Shown in pieces: positions 50,978-62,335 of a DNA stretch of 64,000 bases. Every line of letters starts with the position of its first letter. Positions within the stretch are counted from its first letter, which is position 1. The translations under genes and the position numbers were made by a program. The notes beneath the pieces are model-generated. The model saw only the letters and a program-made list of their open reading frames with translations. It searched no databases and had not been told where the DNA came from. This DNA is from Neospora caninum Liverpool (Eukaryota; Apicomplexa; Conoidasida; Eucoccidiorida; Sarcocystidae), in NCBI RefSeq assembly GCF_000208865.1, contig NC_018387.1, positions 2,089,120-2,153,119 of the forward strand, written 5' to 3'.

Positions 50978-51820
50978 CGTGAGAAACCGTGGAACCTTCA
51001 CCCGACAGGCACAACATTTCGCCCCTGACGGTCAGGTGCATGCACGACGCATGCGCGTTAACAGTTGGTTAGAAATTTCCTCCGGAGAGCCGTTTTCGGA
51101 CGGTTGCTGGTCTTACTCTTTTTGGCGTTTCATCTTCGACTTCAAGCCTTAGAAAGTGTGTCCACACCCTCAAGTTTCGTGGGATGCCATCTCTCGGCGG
51201 AGGGTGCCGACGAGGCTCTGCATTCAGACACGAGAGAGGGCCCAGCTAGCAGGTGCTGGCCACGGGGACAGCAGATTTCGTCTCTCCGCAGGAGACAGCT
51301 CTCTCTCTCTCTCTGCAGCTTTTCGTGTTTTTCGGGATCCGGGCCGGCTGCCTGGGCTCAGGCTCCTAAACGGAACGGCCAGCTGCTTCGCCTGCGGTTT
51401 CCCCGCCACAGTGGAATGCTCTTCTTTCTCCTGAACCAAATCGTACGGGCTTTTTAGCCACTTCCTTTGGATTCAGGCTAACGGAATTGATAGTTTCTTC
51501 CCTGCAGAGTCTAGCAAAGGCGCACGACGGCTGCAGCCCTGGCCAGTCAGTGGCTACGAGCGGCGCCTGCACTGCAGACTTTCCCGTACCACGGATAAAA
51601 GCGTGCATGCGTCTGCCGCTCGTTTTCTCGTGTCTGCTGTCTCTCTCAGTCGTTTCTCGCTTTCCACAAGTCTCTTGACAAGGCTCCTGTTCGCGTCCGG
51701 ATGCACCCGTTTGCGCAGGTCCGGGTCTTTGCTTACAAAGAACAAGGGAGGCGCACTCGCGTTTTTCGCGGTTCTGCTCTTGCTGCCAACTTGCTCTTTT
51801 GCCGGACTGGTGAAGCAACC
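50978..51820. other. intergenic, promoter side of the CBP3-like gene
   Basis: No exon chain is visible. This stretch must hold the promoter and leader of the gene starting at 51821. It includes a CT repeat near 51,300. Confidence 0.4.
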
Positions 51821-54800
51821 ATGGCTTTCTCCCTGGCGCAGAGGGCCCCGAAGTCGGTGCCGCCGGCGTGCACTTCCCTCCGATCCCGTATGGTAGGTTC
51901 GCACGCCGAGTGTCCTCCAAGCGCTCCTCTAACCCGAATTTCGTTTTCGCCTTTCGCCGCCGTGCCGCCGAGAGGCGCTCAAGGGGATGGGCCCCCGACT
52001 TCTCGTGTCTCTGCTGTCCCTTATTCTGCGAACTCGGTTTTTGTCTTCCGCCCGTCTGCGCGCCGGCTCCGGCATTCACTGCGCGGCACTTCCCTCGTGA
52101 CGTTTACCCCGAAAGATGGATCATCATCTTCCTGCCTTTCCTCCAGCAGTTTCCTTCAAGCAGAGTCCCCTGCGTCGAGCTTGCTCGCACGTCGTTCGCT
52201 CAGCTCGACCGGCGCCGCGGATGCAGGCAAAGCGGAACGCAGGACGGAGAGTGGAAGGGAGGAAACGAAAGGTGTAGCGGCGAAGAGACTCGGGGCGAAA
52301 GTTGACAAGGGAAAGGATCTTTGTCTGACTGGCGGAAAAAAGGAACAAGCTGATCGACAAGCACTAGCGGCGTCGCTCGTCGCTCACGGCGCGGAGCCGT
52401 TTGTGGCTCTAAGTGTTGCGGACGAGGTCACCGCCGCCGGCAGCCTAGGAGCTGCCATCAATGAGAGGCTCATCGACTTGTACAATAAACAGGATGCGGC
52501 ATCCCAGAGAAAGAAAACCCATCACCCGGTACGTCGATCTAGGCAGGCTCCGACGTGGAAGAAGCAGCAGCAACAGCAACTGCCGCGGGGGTCAGATCGA
52601 AATCTTCACAGATATATCCGTGGATGCATAGCTATACGCGCATCGGGGAGTAAATAGGCATACACACGTATGCATGCAAGTGTTTACGCGTACCCACAAG
52701 CAGATGCAGAGCTGTGCGAGAGCGCGTGAGGTCTTCCACCAAGGAACAGAGGCGTCATAGCGGCCCATCGCGTCGCTGGGGCGATCCAGCCCTTCAGGTG
52801 CGCGTTGTCTGACGCTTGCACTGTAATTCGTCAAAATGGCTGTGGAAGTTGGATGGGCCACGCAAACGAGTTGACTCGAAACCGTTATTCGTCGAGCGCG
52901 CAAAAGAGGGGGCGTCCGGTGTGAGCAGTTTTTCAGAACAGCGGGGCTCACGCAGAAGAGGCTTCGCCGCGGAGGCGTCCACGGAGCTGGATCTTTTGCT
53001 ACCGGCGGAAGTCGGTCCTTGTCGCGATCGTGGGAAGCGACTCCCACTAAGCAGCAAAAACTGTGTGGGGAAGGAGCACCTAGCCATTTGGCGACACTTT
53101 TTCATGCACGGACGCATACAGCAACGAGGCTTGAGTTTTTGAACCTCTGCTGAGCTTGGGGCCGCAGGCGTCACGGGTCACCAGCTTGTCCATTCGACGT
53201 CCCAGCATGGACTGCACAAGGGTGCGAGCACTCTTGACCAAATGCAAAGCAGATGTTCGTGCCGAGGCGTGTGTATGCGTCTGCATCCAGTAACCGTATG
53301 TGCGGATGCATGCGTGGCGCGGAGCCAAGCTGACTCCGGCTTCTTCCTGACTCCTGTGTGCTTTCCCGCTAGTTCGTCCGCCCCGTCGAAGGAGTGGAGC
53401 GGCAGTTGTTTGCGCTTGAGTCCGAGCGCCTTCTAAAGGATTCACTCTTAACTGCCATCTCGCCGGCCCGCTCCGCCAAGTACTGCGTACCTCTTCCAAA
53501 CGAGCATCGGGCGACGTTTCCTCTGCTCTTCTACAACTATTTCGGGTAGGCCAGCTCTCCCGGATGTTTTTCGGTGACTGCTTTCCCTTCCTGGTAAATG
53601 CAACGGTGCAACGCCTCGCCGCATCGTCCCCGTGGGGTCAGCAATGCGCTCGGCATACCTTTCCAGACTGGTGCGTCGTGCTTCCACAATCTGTTAGGGT
53701 ATATGCCTCTTCAATCTTTCACGGATGCATATATTATATAGAGAGAGAGAGACAGAAAGAGATAGATAGATATAGCTAGATATAGCTACAGGTGCATGCA
53801 AAAGTGGTTTTCATATGTGTGTGTGTTCCTTCCTCTCTCTTGTGGCTTACCAGGAAGCATCGGCAATATTCCAGCACTGCGTGGAAGTTTGTTCACTTGA
53901 TTTTGGAAAGGACGGAGGCGGACTACCTGCATGCCGCATTCAGTATCCCCGGAGGCTTTAATGGGCGTTTTTACTTTTTTATGCTACACCTGTGGATTCT
54001 TCACAAGCGTCTGTGTCTGGGGGTGAACCACTGCATGCAAGCTGAGAAGCAACGCAAACAATTCCTCGCACACCGTCGACGCCTCTGGGAGAGCAGACAG
54101 ACCGAGGCGGCGAGTGCTCTCGAAAGCTCTCAGAATGCGGTCTCCGTTCTCGATACGAACGCCACTGCATTGCGGTCGCGAAATTGCGCGGTGAAACCCG
54201 AAAGCAGCGACACATTTATTCAGAAAAGTGGCAGAGGCGACGACGCGGTGAACGAGACAAAGGCAGAGGCGCGGGAGACGGAAGAAGTGACGGGGAGTGG
54301 ACAGACACGGCACTCAAATGAAGTCTGCGCCTGGGACCAACGTCGGGAAGAGGAGGAATACTTGACTCGGGGAAATCCGCTCCTCGTGGACGTGGAAAAG
54401 GTCGTCGAAGGGGAAATGCTCGACGCCGAACTCTTCAAACTCACTTGGGACATCATCAGAGACTGGATCCTGCAAAAGCACGTAAGCGCAAACCTGCCAA
54501 GCGTTTTTGGTCGGCGGCCAGCTCCTCTGCACGCAACTAGAGTGTACACAGATGATTCGCAACATCTTCCGACTGACCGACCTCGTCCAACACTCAAGAG
54601 GTGTCTTCCCTGGCAGCTCCGGGATCGTTTTCGTCTCAGTTTGCTTTTTCACACGGGTAGGAACCGGAGTTCCACGGGCTTTCCAGAGGCCAGGCTTAGA
54701 GAGAGCAGTATGACAGAAAAATCCAACGAAATCTCCTGTCAGACATCGCCGCAACACTCGGAAAAAAATAGGTAGCCAGCGGTCTGATCCCTGTTTGATA

Positions 54801-56815
54801 AGCTCTGCTGAGAGGAGCTGCTGGCGACGCGTTCGACAGAGTTTACTCTCTTTAGGTCTCCACCCAGAGCGGGAGACGAGGATACTGCGGCGAATAGGGT
54901 GGTTCCGGACCTCGTGGACTCGTCGCAGCTGCGGCGTTCGTGCGCCTCGAGCCGGATCCCGTTTTCCGCAGAGCTGTGGATCTTCTCCACTGATCGAGGA
55001 TTTCTCTTCTTTCCCTGTGGCGCAGGTCCCCGAGGCCCGTTTCGAATTTGAACTCCGAAACTGTCAGCAGTATGCGTTCGGGGTAAGCCAGGGATCGGGA
55101 AAGAATTCGCGTTCCTCGCGCAGAATCGGCCCCGGTTTGCCTTTTTGAGAGGATTCCGAAAGCCTAATAACGTCGGTCTTCCGTGTGCTCGAGGTCCTAA
55201 CACAGACATGGCGAGCAGGAAAATGGCATCTGTGTTTTCAAACGGTCTGGAAGAATTCCTGGTGTTAACTGCTGAAATGTTTCACCGTCTGCCCGTTCTG
55301 CGCCGCCCCTCCCTCAGACATGATGACTCGCGAAGAAACAAATGTTTTGGCGATTTTCTGTGGTCCGGGCTCGGCTGCGTGTCGCGTTGACGCCTGGACG
55401 CTCAGGGCACAAAGATCGTTTGTCAGTCGCCGTAACAAAAGCGAGGGATGTTGGCAACGTGCACTGTAACGATCACTAAAGCTCTCATGTATCTTGCGTT
55501 CACAGTTTTTTGCCGGACTCGACGAGGCGCTCACAGACGACGAGATCTACGCAGCCAGAATAAAGGAAGTCCTTTGGGGGTAAGCCCAGACGGTGTGTCA
55601 CGCAAATATGTTTCCCGCTTTGGCTGAAGTGTGTCTGAGCTCATCTGTTAAGGAAGGCAAGAGAAGTTAGGTGCGTTTGCAGGCTGTTGTACTTTCGGGA
55701 AAAGGAACTCGTGTCAGTTGTCTCCAATAAAATATCCGATACAGTTTCCTAGGTTCTCAGCCACAGAGTCTTGACGCCGTACTCTCGGCGAGACGTTGAG
55801 CCTGACAGTGGGTAAACGGATGGTGCTATAACGTGTACGATTTTCGTAGTTCTGGTTAGCAAAAAGAGTTACACGGTTAACGAAGGTGCAAACAGTGGCG
55901 TGGAATTACAAGCAGCAAGGATTACGAGTTTTGAAGAACCCCGGTATCCCTCGAGCCGTTTTTCGCCTTGGGTGTCGCCAACTGGTCCGTGCAGAAACTT
56001 GTACAGCGGCCAAGTCAGTTTCGACGACGCGCACCTCAATTTGCTGACGAAATACCTCATCCGGCAACTGACACACGTCATGCATATCCACAAGGCGTAC
56101 TTCTACAAAGCCTCGTTCACTTGGTGAGCGATTTGCGTCGAAGATGGATCGTTGTCTAAGACCGCCACGCCGGACGCGCGGCAGGCAGTGTGTGTTAGGT
56201 GGTTGTTTGCGGACCTGCTCTTGGAGCTGGACTGTCCTGCAGTCGTGTAGAGGCTGCTTGACAGCAGACGTTACACGTAGGGTTCTTGAAGGCAGCCCAC
56301 TTTCTCCTAAAGAGCTGAGAGGACAAAGTACCTCTGCCGGACCCGGGTGAATCGAAACTCGCTTCAGTTGCCAGTCGCTCTCACCCCTGCGATCGGCTTC
56401 CCAGGACACCCTAGTGGCAGAGTGCTGCGGGTCTGTGCTAGGTCGATCCGTTAGTTGGAGCGCAGCCCCCGCGGAAGTTCTGGGCGACAAAAACGCGCGT
56501 GGGGACACGCCCGACAAGGCCACATGACGTGAGAATCGTCTGTGTTCTGTCCATGTGGTTCACAGGGCTGATTTCCCGATGTCAGCAGACTTTCCCGCTC
56601 CTCGCATTGTTCCGCCTCTCGCGCAGCGCGTACACTACGGCGGGTATACTCCCTCGGTTGCAGGGACTCCGCCACCGCGAAAGGCTCTCGGTGGGCGGCC
56701 CCTACCTGAGCAGCTTCCACAGGGGACACGCAAGACGACTCTATTCGAGTTCTTGGACCGTTTGAAGAGCAAACTTTCGCTCAGCATGCAAGCGTTGAAG
56801 CAGGCCAAGAGCTGA
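51821..56815 (+). CDS. ubiquinol-cytochrome c chaperone (CBP3/UQCC1-like)
   Basis: Seven exons: 51821-52528, 53373-53545, 53854-54481, 55026-55082, 55506-55579, 55896-56123 and 56566-56815. Together they give about 705 residues. Exon 6 may instead start at 55860, adding 12 residues in frame. In other eukaryotes this chaperone works in the mitochondrion to stabilise newly made cytochrome b for complex III. Residues from about 237 carry the family domain in order: CVPLPNEHRATFPLLFYNYF, then YFFMLHLWILHKRL, then LTWDIIRDWILQ, then FFAGLDEALTDDEIYAARIK and VSFDDAHLNLLTKYLIRQ. The GLDEAL...D segment matches the C-terminal signature. The first about 236 residues are Ser/Arg/Ala-rich with few acids near the start (MAFSLAQRAPKSVPPACTSL), which fits a mitochondrial presequence. 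Exon 3 carries a charged insertion of roughly 125 residues inside the conserved domain. Typical homologues are 250-340 residues. Confidence 0.85.
53731..53782. repeat. TA / GA / GATA mixed microsatellite
   Basis: A short TA run, then GA repeats, then GATA-like units, in the second intron of the CBP3-like gene. Confidence 0.8.
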
Positions 56816-57164
56816 AAAGAAGCTCGTCTTTGTTGGTGCGCAGTAAATAGTATGGTATACCTGGCTTTTTAGCTCCTGTGCAGTCGCGTACACCGAGGCT
56901 CTGCTGTGTCTTCCACGGGAGCCCAGGAGTCTCTCAGGATCCTGCGTACTGTCAAGGGTGCAGAGGGGCGGGCTCGAAATTTGAGGGTCGGATGCTTTTG
57001 GAAAACCTCTTCAGTCTACGTTTTTTTGTGCTCATGACTCACTTTTAAATCCCTTCTTGTAGGGTTGATGTGTGACTGCAAGAGGAAGCAATGTTAATGG
57101 CAATGCGAACAGTGGTTCGAGCGATATTCATGGCGAGACGACCGGTGCCGGTCTTTTTGTGCGA
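56816..57164. other. 3' flank of the CBP3-like gene
   Basis: No coding signal is seen apart from an alternative upstream ATG at 57091 in another frame (MLMAMRTVVRAIFMARRP). That frame could be a basic leader if the next gene starts there. Confidence 0.35.
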
Positions 57165-58135
57165 ATGGGGGCGAAAGGGGCTGCGAAAGGAAATTCGTGT
57201 ATTTTCTTCCACAGAAACGACGACGCCTCCAGCTTTCGTCGTAGTACTGTTTCGTTTCCAAGAGGTACTCGTGTCGCTCTCAGTGCGATACACGATGTGA
57301 CGGAATTCCTCGCAGGGTAGCACTACCGACTTGGTTCACTGATGCCCTAAAAGGGAATTTCTGGTGCGCAATACTGTAGCGCGTGCACCAATTTCAATGC
57401 AACAGGCTATGTGTCTGCCACACTCTGCGAGACAGAGGATACGGCTTGAAGGTTGTATCACGGCATCCCTGCACAGAAAAATCGGAAAGCCATTGGCATA
57501 AATCCACAGTCAGACTCGAAAACAGGGCTGAAGCATTAAGAGAGCATCAAAGACGCCCACGGAGTCAGTGAAAAACGAGTCTTTTCTAGCTGCGGTGCCG
57601 TTTGTCCGGTTCACGCGCTGTATCAGTTTTCTACCGTAAATGCAGAATGTGAATACGGAGCCAAAGAAAACTGTTTCTGGTGAAGGAGCGTCCTCTCTAC
57701 CACGTACGATCCCTAACAGGTGTCTTGCGCGGCCTCGCGCCTCACTTCAGTCTTCACCATGGCCTGGTCGCCGTCAGTCGTCAACCAGCTGATGGAAGTG
57801 AGCAACGAAGCTGTTTACCGCTGAGGTAGCAATTCCCGTTGCGCCTTATAAATCAGCCTCAGAGGTAACTGGTATGCAGTTCCTCCAAAGAAACCAGGCA
57901 CAGATATGGCCTTGGCAGCGGGGAGACTTGCGCCGTATTCTCTGCAGCCACGGCGGCCTGCGATGTGCCGCTGGCGAGAAGGGTGGTTGAGTTCTCTGGG
58001 AACTCCGGAAGGTGTTCAAGGTGCGTCGTCCACTTGCACAGCTTCGTCCGCCGTTACCTCCCGACTCTGTTGCTTCAGCTCGTATGGAATGACTTCTTCG
58101 ACTTCGAGGCGGTGAAGGGAGAAGAGCATTTCTGA
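57165..58135 (+). CDS. possible small 3-exon gene, unrecognised
   Basis: Exons 57165-57264, 57720-57797 and 57948-58135 join in phase into 121 residues. The last exon reads like protein (HSFVRRYLPTLLLQLVWNDF, then FDFEAVKG) before a stop. The strong donor and acceptor context and the hydrophobic/basic pattern argue for coding. The first exon is less certain: an ATG at 57091 opens a different frame with a mitochondrial-like start. Another open plus-strand stretch at 58197-58480 may or may not belong. A minus-strand frame overlaps at 57846-58253. The gene converges on RbfA, which ends at 58452. Confidence 0.33.
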
Positions 58136-58451
58136 ACCAAGCAGAGCAAACAAAGTGCACACGCGGTAAGTTGTAGGAATCTGAGATTCTCTCTGTCTCT
58201 AGAGATCCCGGATGCGACACTCGGGGTAACACTCCGGTGCGTATGGGGTGCACAGGACAGTCTCAATAACAATCGGCAAATAGAGTTCCACGCGAATCGG
58301 CTACCCGTGTCGGTTTATCAGCGCAGTCACACCGCCCAGCCAGTTCCCGTCAGAGACGCTGAAATGGAGAAAACTTGCTTGGGACACCGTCAAGTCAACT
58401 GCGTACAGCAGCTTCCAGCGAGGCCTCGTGGTGTTGAAGGGTACCCGTTTG

Positions 58452-60608
58452 TCAGCTCAGCCATAGACTCAATTGCGTAGCCCTCACGCAGTGTGGCATG
58501 ATAATCATGTACTCTTGTTTGTGCCTACTTGCAATCCCTTTGGCATCAACGAGATGGAAAAATAACTCGGGGATCCGCCGGCGCCTTTTCATCTTCTGGG
58601 ACAAATAATACCGAAGCATCTTGCGTGAGCGCTGCAGCCACCCTTGAGCCTGCGACAAGTACGCACGCACACGCCGACTTTGGAAAAGGACTGCCGAGAG
58701 CCGCTCTCCCTCGTCCATGTGGCGCACAGCCGCTGTTTGTTTTGAATCCGACTGAGAGGCGCGCTCAATCGTTTCGTACTTCGCTGCTACACAGTGCCTC
58801 ACGGGGGATAGATCGAAACCCCAAAGCGCAAAGGATACTCAGGGTCCCGCAAAATACATGCGCGACCGACCAGCACGCCACGCCTGATCCGTTTTTTCGA
58901 AGACAAAGCATTTAGAAAAGGATGTGTAGCGACACCGGGTACGAGGCAAATGCTTTCTCGCGCGCGCACACTGTCTTGGGCCCCTGCCATTAAAAAGGCC
59001 GCTAACGGCCGTTTCCGGCGACAAGGGAGGCCGGACGCCCTTGGCATAGAGCCCTCGTAGCAACGGCCTAAATTCACAGTGTATGCGCGAAACTGCCTCA
59101 GCTTCACAAGAGAGAGGCACGGCTCCATCAGTCTATGCACCGGATAGCGTGGGGCTCAGCACTCACTAGCCTCTGGGCATGGGCGTCTCCGTCGACGGAG
59201 ACGTAGACTTTTGCAACAGACGCATTCTGGTTCAGGAGAACGTCGGCAACGTCGACACAGCACTTCATGTATCCGTCCACGTTGTCAAGGGTTGCAAAGT
59301 CGTAGCCCGTTTCCTGGTCTGCAATCCATTCATGATTCGCAGTTCCCAGAGCCTCTCCTGCCAGGGAGACTGCGTCTCCCCGTTCATAAGTTGCCGCATT
59401 CCTCTGCTGTGCCGACGGCAGAGAGAGATGGATATTTGAGAGTGCCCGAGCTTCAGGGGAGGAGTTCCAAAGTGGTTCATTGACCTTGCTTCCTGACATC
59501 CTGGGTCCGTCTTCTTCGGCGCAGTGACTGCTCCCTTCGGAGGGCCGAGAGCTCGTGCCTGGGGGGGGGAACGAGGGCCACCGGCCTGGTTCGCTGGCGT
59601 CCAGAGAGGAAGAGGATAACGGTACGCTACCCTGCGGCGCAATCAGATCTGAGTCTAGCGACACGGCCTTCTCTGCAAGCATATAGTCGGCGTACGCAGC
59701 CTCCGCCGAGTCGCGATTTCTCTGTCGCAGGCGGTTGTATGACCGGGGTATCACGAAGGATCCTGGGCCAGTCGCGAAGACGTCTGCACCTGCAGCGAAA
59801 CATTCTCCGCAGGGTGAAAACTCGGTCTACAGCTGATGCGGCGATCGGCAACGTCGTGTTAGAGTGGAGCTGAGCGGCAAGGAATGAAGACAAAGCCGCA
59901 GTGGCCTTGTTGACATACCGACAGCGAGATATGCGATACACAACATCCGACTGACTCGACTGTAGCCGGAATTCCACGTGTTCCCCCTGGTGTGGTGTTT
60001 GCAGCTACATTTGAGAGACGACAGAACCGAGGACAGGGTGCCATACCTCGTCGCGCAAAGTAGTCCTGGAGATAATATTTGATTCTGGAAGCGAAGCGTT
60101 TGTTCCACACATCACGCCGCTTATCGGTCATCCCCCAGCTGCTTCGCTTTGTTTTGCTAGCCGGTGGACATCTGCCGCTGGAAGCAGCTCCCAAGTTTGT
60201 CCGTGAAGCCCCAGAAAGCCACATGTTTGGCCAGCCTCTGTCAGTAGTGTCCCGCCTGGGTTTTCTCTGCAGACACTGGAATCCCCCGCGCGGGTGGGGT
60301 GAAGCCGGGCCCCGTGGGAAAGAACAGATTGATTCAGGTGCATCGCGGGCAAAGGGAGCGATAGCTCCCAAAGCACTCTCGGCGCCCACTGAACGCCCGG
60401 TAGCACAGCCCCTATTTACGTTCCCCGGCCATGGTACGGTCGGTCCGCTCACGGCGAAAGAACAAGGAAGACGGAAGTTCGAGGCAGATTCACCAGAGCC
60501 CCAACGCGAGACCGGCGGTTCGTACGGGGGTCGCAGAACGTACGAGAAGCACGGAAGCACGTCCACAGGCCACCAGAGGACGAGGGCAAACAGCAGGGTG
60601 CTCGTCAT
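58452..60608 (-). CDS. rbfA: ribosome-binding factor A, probably apicoplast-targeted
   Basis: Three exons (60608-60047, 59789-59167, 58751-58452) join in phase to 494 residues. RbfA binds the small subunit of bacterial-type ribosomes and assists late 16S rRNA maturation. The RbfA fold is split among exons: VWNKRFASRIKYYLQDYF at the end of exon 1 fits helix 1. VADVLLNQNASVAKVYVSVD at the end of exon 2 fits the central strands (bacterial form: DV...DL..AKVYVSV). AYLSQAQGWLQRSRKMLRYY then KRRRRIPELFFHLVD in exon 3 fits the C-terminal LNKAxGFLR...LR.RxxPEL.F signature. The first about 22 residues (MTSTLLFALVLWWPVDVLPC) form a signal peptide, followed by a long Ser/Pro/Arg-rich region: the bipartite pattern of apicoplast import. 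About 130 residues between the first helix and the strands are an insertion. Bacterial RbfA is about 130 residues. The start is the ATG at 60608; the frame is open further upstream but only with TTG. Confidence 0.82.
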
Positions 60609-60845
60609 GAGGTTTGCGTTCTTTAGGATGTGAAGCAATAGGAAGAGTCACCTCAAACCCCGCTCCATGCACCGCATGGGACGGACACGAATTCTTCGTT
60701 CCAGCCTCGTCTGATCACACAGTTCACCCTCTCGCGCGAGGCAGTGCTACCCAGTTTTGCTGGAAGCATCGGGACAACGTCGACTGAAGCTGGCGTTTTG
60801 CGGAAAACTTTCAGAAACTTTCAGAACCGGCAGGGCCCCGCAGAC
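60609..60845. promoter_or_regulatory. short divergent promoter region between RbfA and the next gene
   Basis: Only about 240 bases separate the RbfA ATG from the first ATG of the plus-strand gene model. If both models are right, the two genes share a compact bidirectional promoter. No core element is recognisable. Confidence 0.35.
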
Positions 60846-61606
60846 ATGTCTCGCCGGTACACAGGCATTAGCTCCACACGGTGGTCTGCCGACGGTGAAG
60901 CTGGTCAAGTTGCGTCACCACAAAGGTTGTCGAGACGGTCCGTGGTGTACTGCATGCCCAGAGACGCAAGTCCATGGTCTGTCTGTGCGGGTTCGAGCTG
61001 CAGAGGTGGCTACTAGACAACACGCACGGACACCGTAGTCAAGAAGCTTCGACGCTGAAAAATCCGAAGGCTCCCGTAAGTCATTTACCCTGAACAGTGT
61101 GCACGAAATGGATGTGTATGACGAAGAACCGCCGAAGCCGCCCATACCCATATATTTCGACTGTATCTTTGCTGCAAGCCCAACACTGTAGATCCATCGG
61201 AAAATGCCGGAATCGCGACCACTACCCCTTTCACCGAAACATCTTCGCCACGAGAACCAACACGATATTGTATTCTGATGGAATTCCTCTCTAAGCTATG
61301 TACATCGGGGCCGCGTCGAGCCAATGGATGCGGTTCTCATTGATCAGTGGTTCATGGCTGCACAGCCAAACGGACTCATTGCTCCAGAATGCACATCGCG
61401 TACCAACACACACACACAGACAGCGGAAGCCGGGGCCTGCAAGTTCACGCGAGTAGAGGCATATGTGCGCTTCAGGCCATCACAGTATACACTGTAAGTA
61501 AGCTAAAACTGTTTTATCCTCCGGAACGAATTCACTTAGGCTGATACTGCACCCAAATCGAGCTGCGTGTGGCCTGCGTTCAAACGGACAGCTACCGAGA
61601 CCGTGA
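60846..61606 (+). CDS. small 4-exon protein, unrecognised (169 aa)
   Basis: Exons 60846-60941, 61039-61187, 61296-61493 and 61540-61606 join in phase. Introns are very short (46-108 bases). Coding character is best in exons 2 and 3: VYDEEPPKPPIPIYFDCIF and then VLIDQWFMAAQPNGLIAPEC, followed by RVEAYVRFRPSQYT. I see no signal peptide, transmembrane segment or known motif. The last exon is the weakest part. A different frame downstream (from about 61578: CVQTDSYRDREIAQLRVNP) is also protein-like and may be the true continuation, which would extend the gene to near 61.8 kb. It is divergent from RbfA. Confidence 0.42.
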
Positions 61607-62335
61607 AATCGCGCAGCTCCGCGTGAATCCGTCACCAGGAGGAGCCTGTGTCCTGCAAGTCGTGCATGTGATGACACTAGCAGCATTTTTTCGCGTTGTT
61701 TTGGAGCTCGGTCAGAGGGTTCGTTTCTATTCACTGCGTGTTCTTCCCGCGCCCTCGAGTCACGGCCGCATCGGTGACCGGTTTCAAGGGACTTGCATGC
61801 GCATGCACGCCATTCACTTCAGCTGCAGTAAAACCAGTGACATCGTGTGGATCCACGGAACCTTCTTTCGAGGGAACCTTTGTATGTGTGAACTCTGCTT
61901 TCAGTAAATGGCCTGCATGTGCCGGTAGTCGTTCTTCGTCGGAGACATCACGAACGAGCCGGCCGTGAAAGCCTGTTCTGATGAAAGGGGTGTGAATTTA
62001 ACACATTGACCTAATCCCGTCAACGGCCAGATGCACCATGAATTCTTTGGTCGATGTCCCGTCGAGCCAAGAGCGCCGCAGTAGGCAACAGTTCCCTCCG
62101 GTGCTCACTTAAACATCTTTTCTGCGGTGTGTGCGGCCTTCACGCCGTTTCATCAATACACCTGCTCTGCATGTGTCGCAGGAAGGGATCGTCCACTTCA
62201 AGTGTTTTACCCTGACAACCCAGTATTTCTCTCCAGCTCTGCGTCAGCATAGCCGCGCGTTCAAGTGAATAACGATTTGAGAGGAGGTCCGGAGTATGGT
62301 GAACGCGCGATTCGCGCGTGTGTGACCAAAACAAA
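61607..62335. other. interval between two plus-strand gene models
   Basis: It contains an open frame to about 61,907 that may be a further exon of the preceding gene. Nothing else supportable is seen. The right end must hold the promoter of the gene at 62336. Confidence 0.35.

Noticed and set aside
57846..58253. Minus-strand ORF of 135 codons
   Set aside because: It lies beyond the RbfA stop (58452), starts without a supported ATG or acceptor, and has Arg/Ser/Pro-rich shadow composition.
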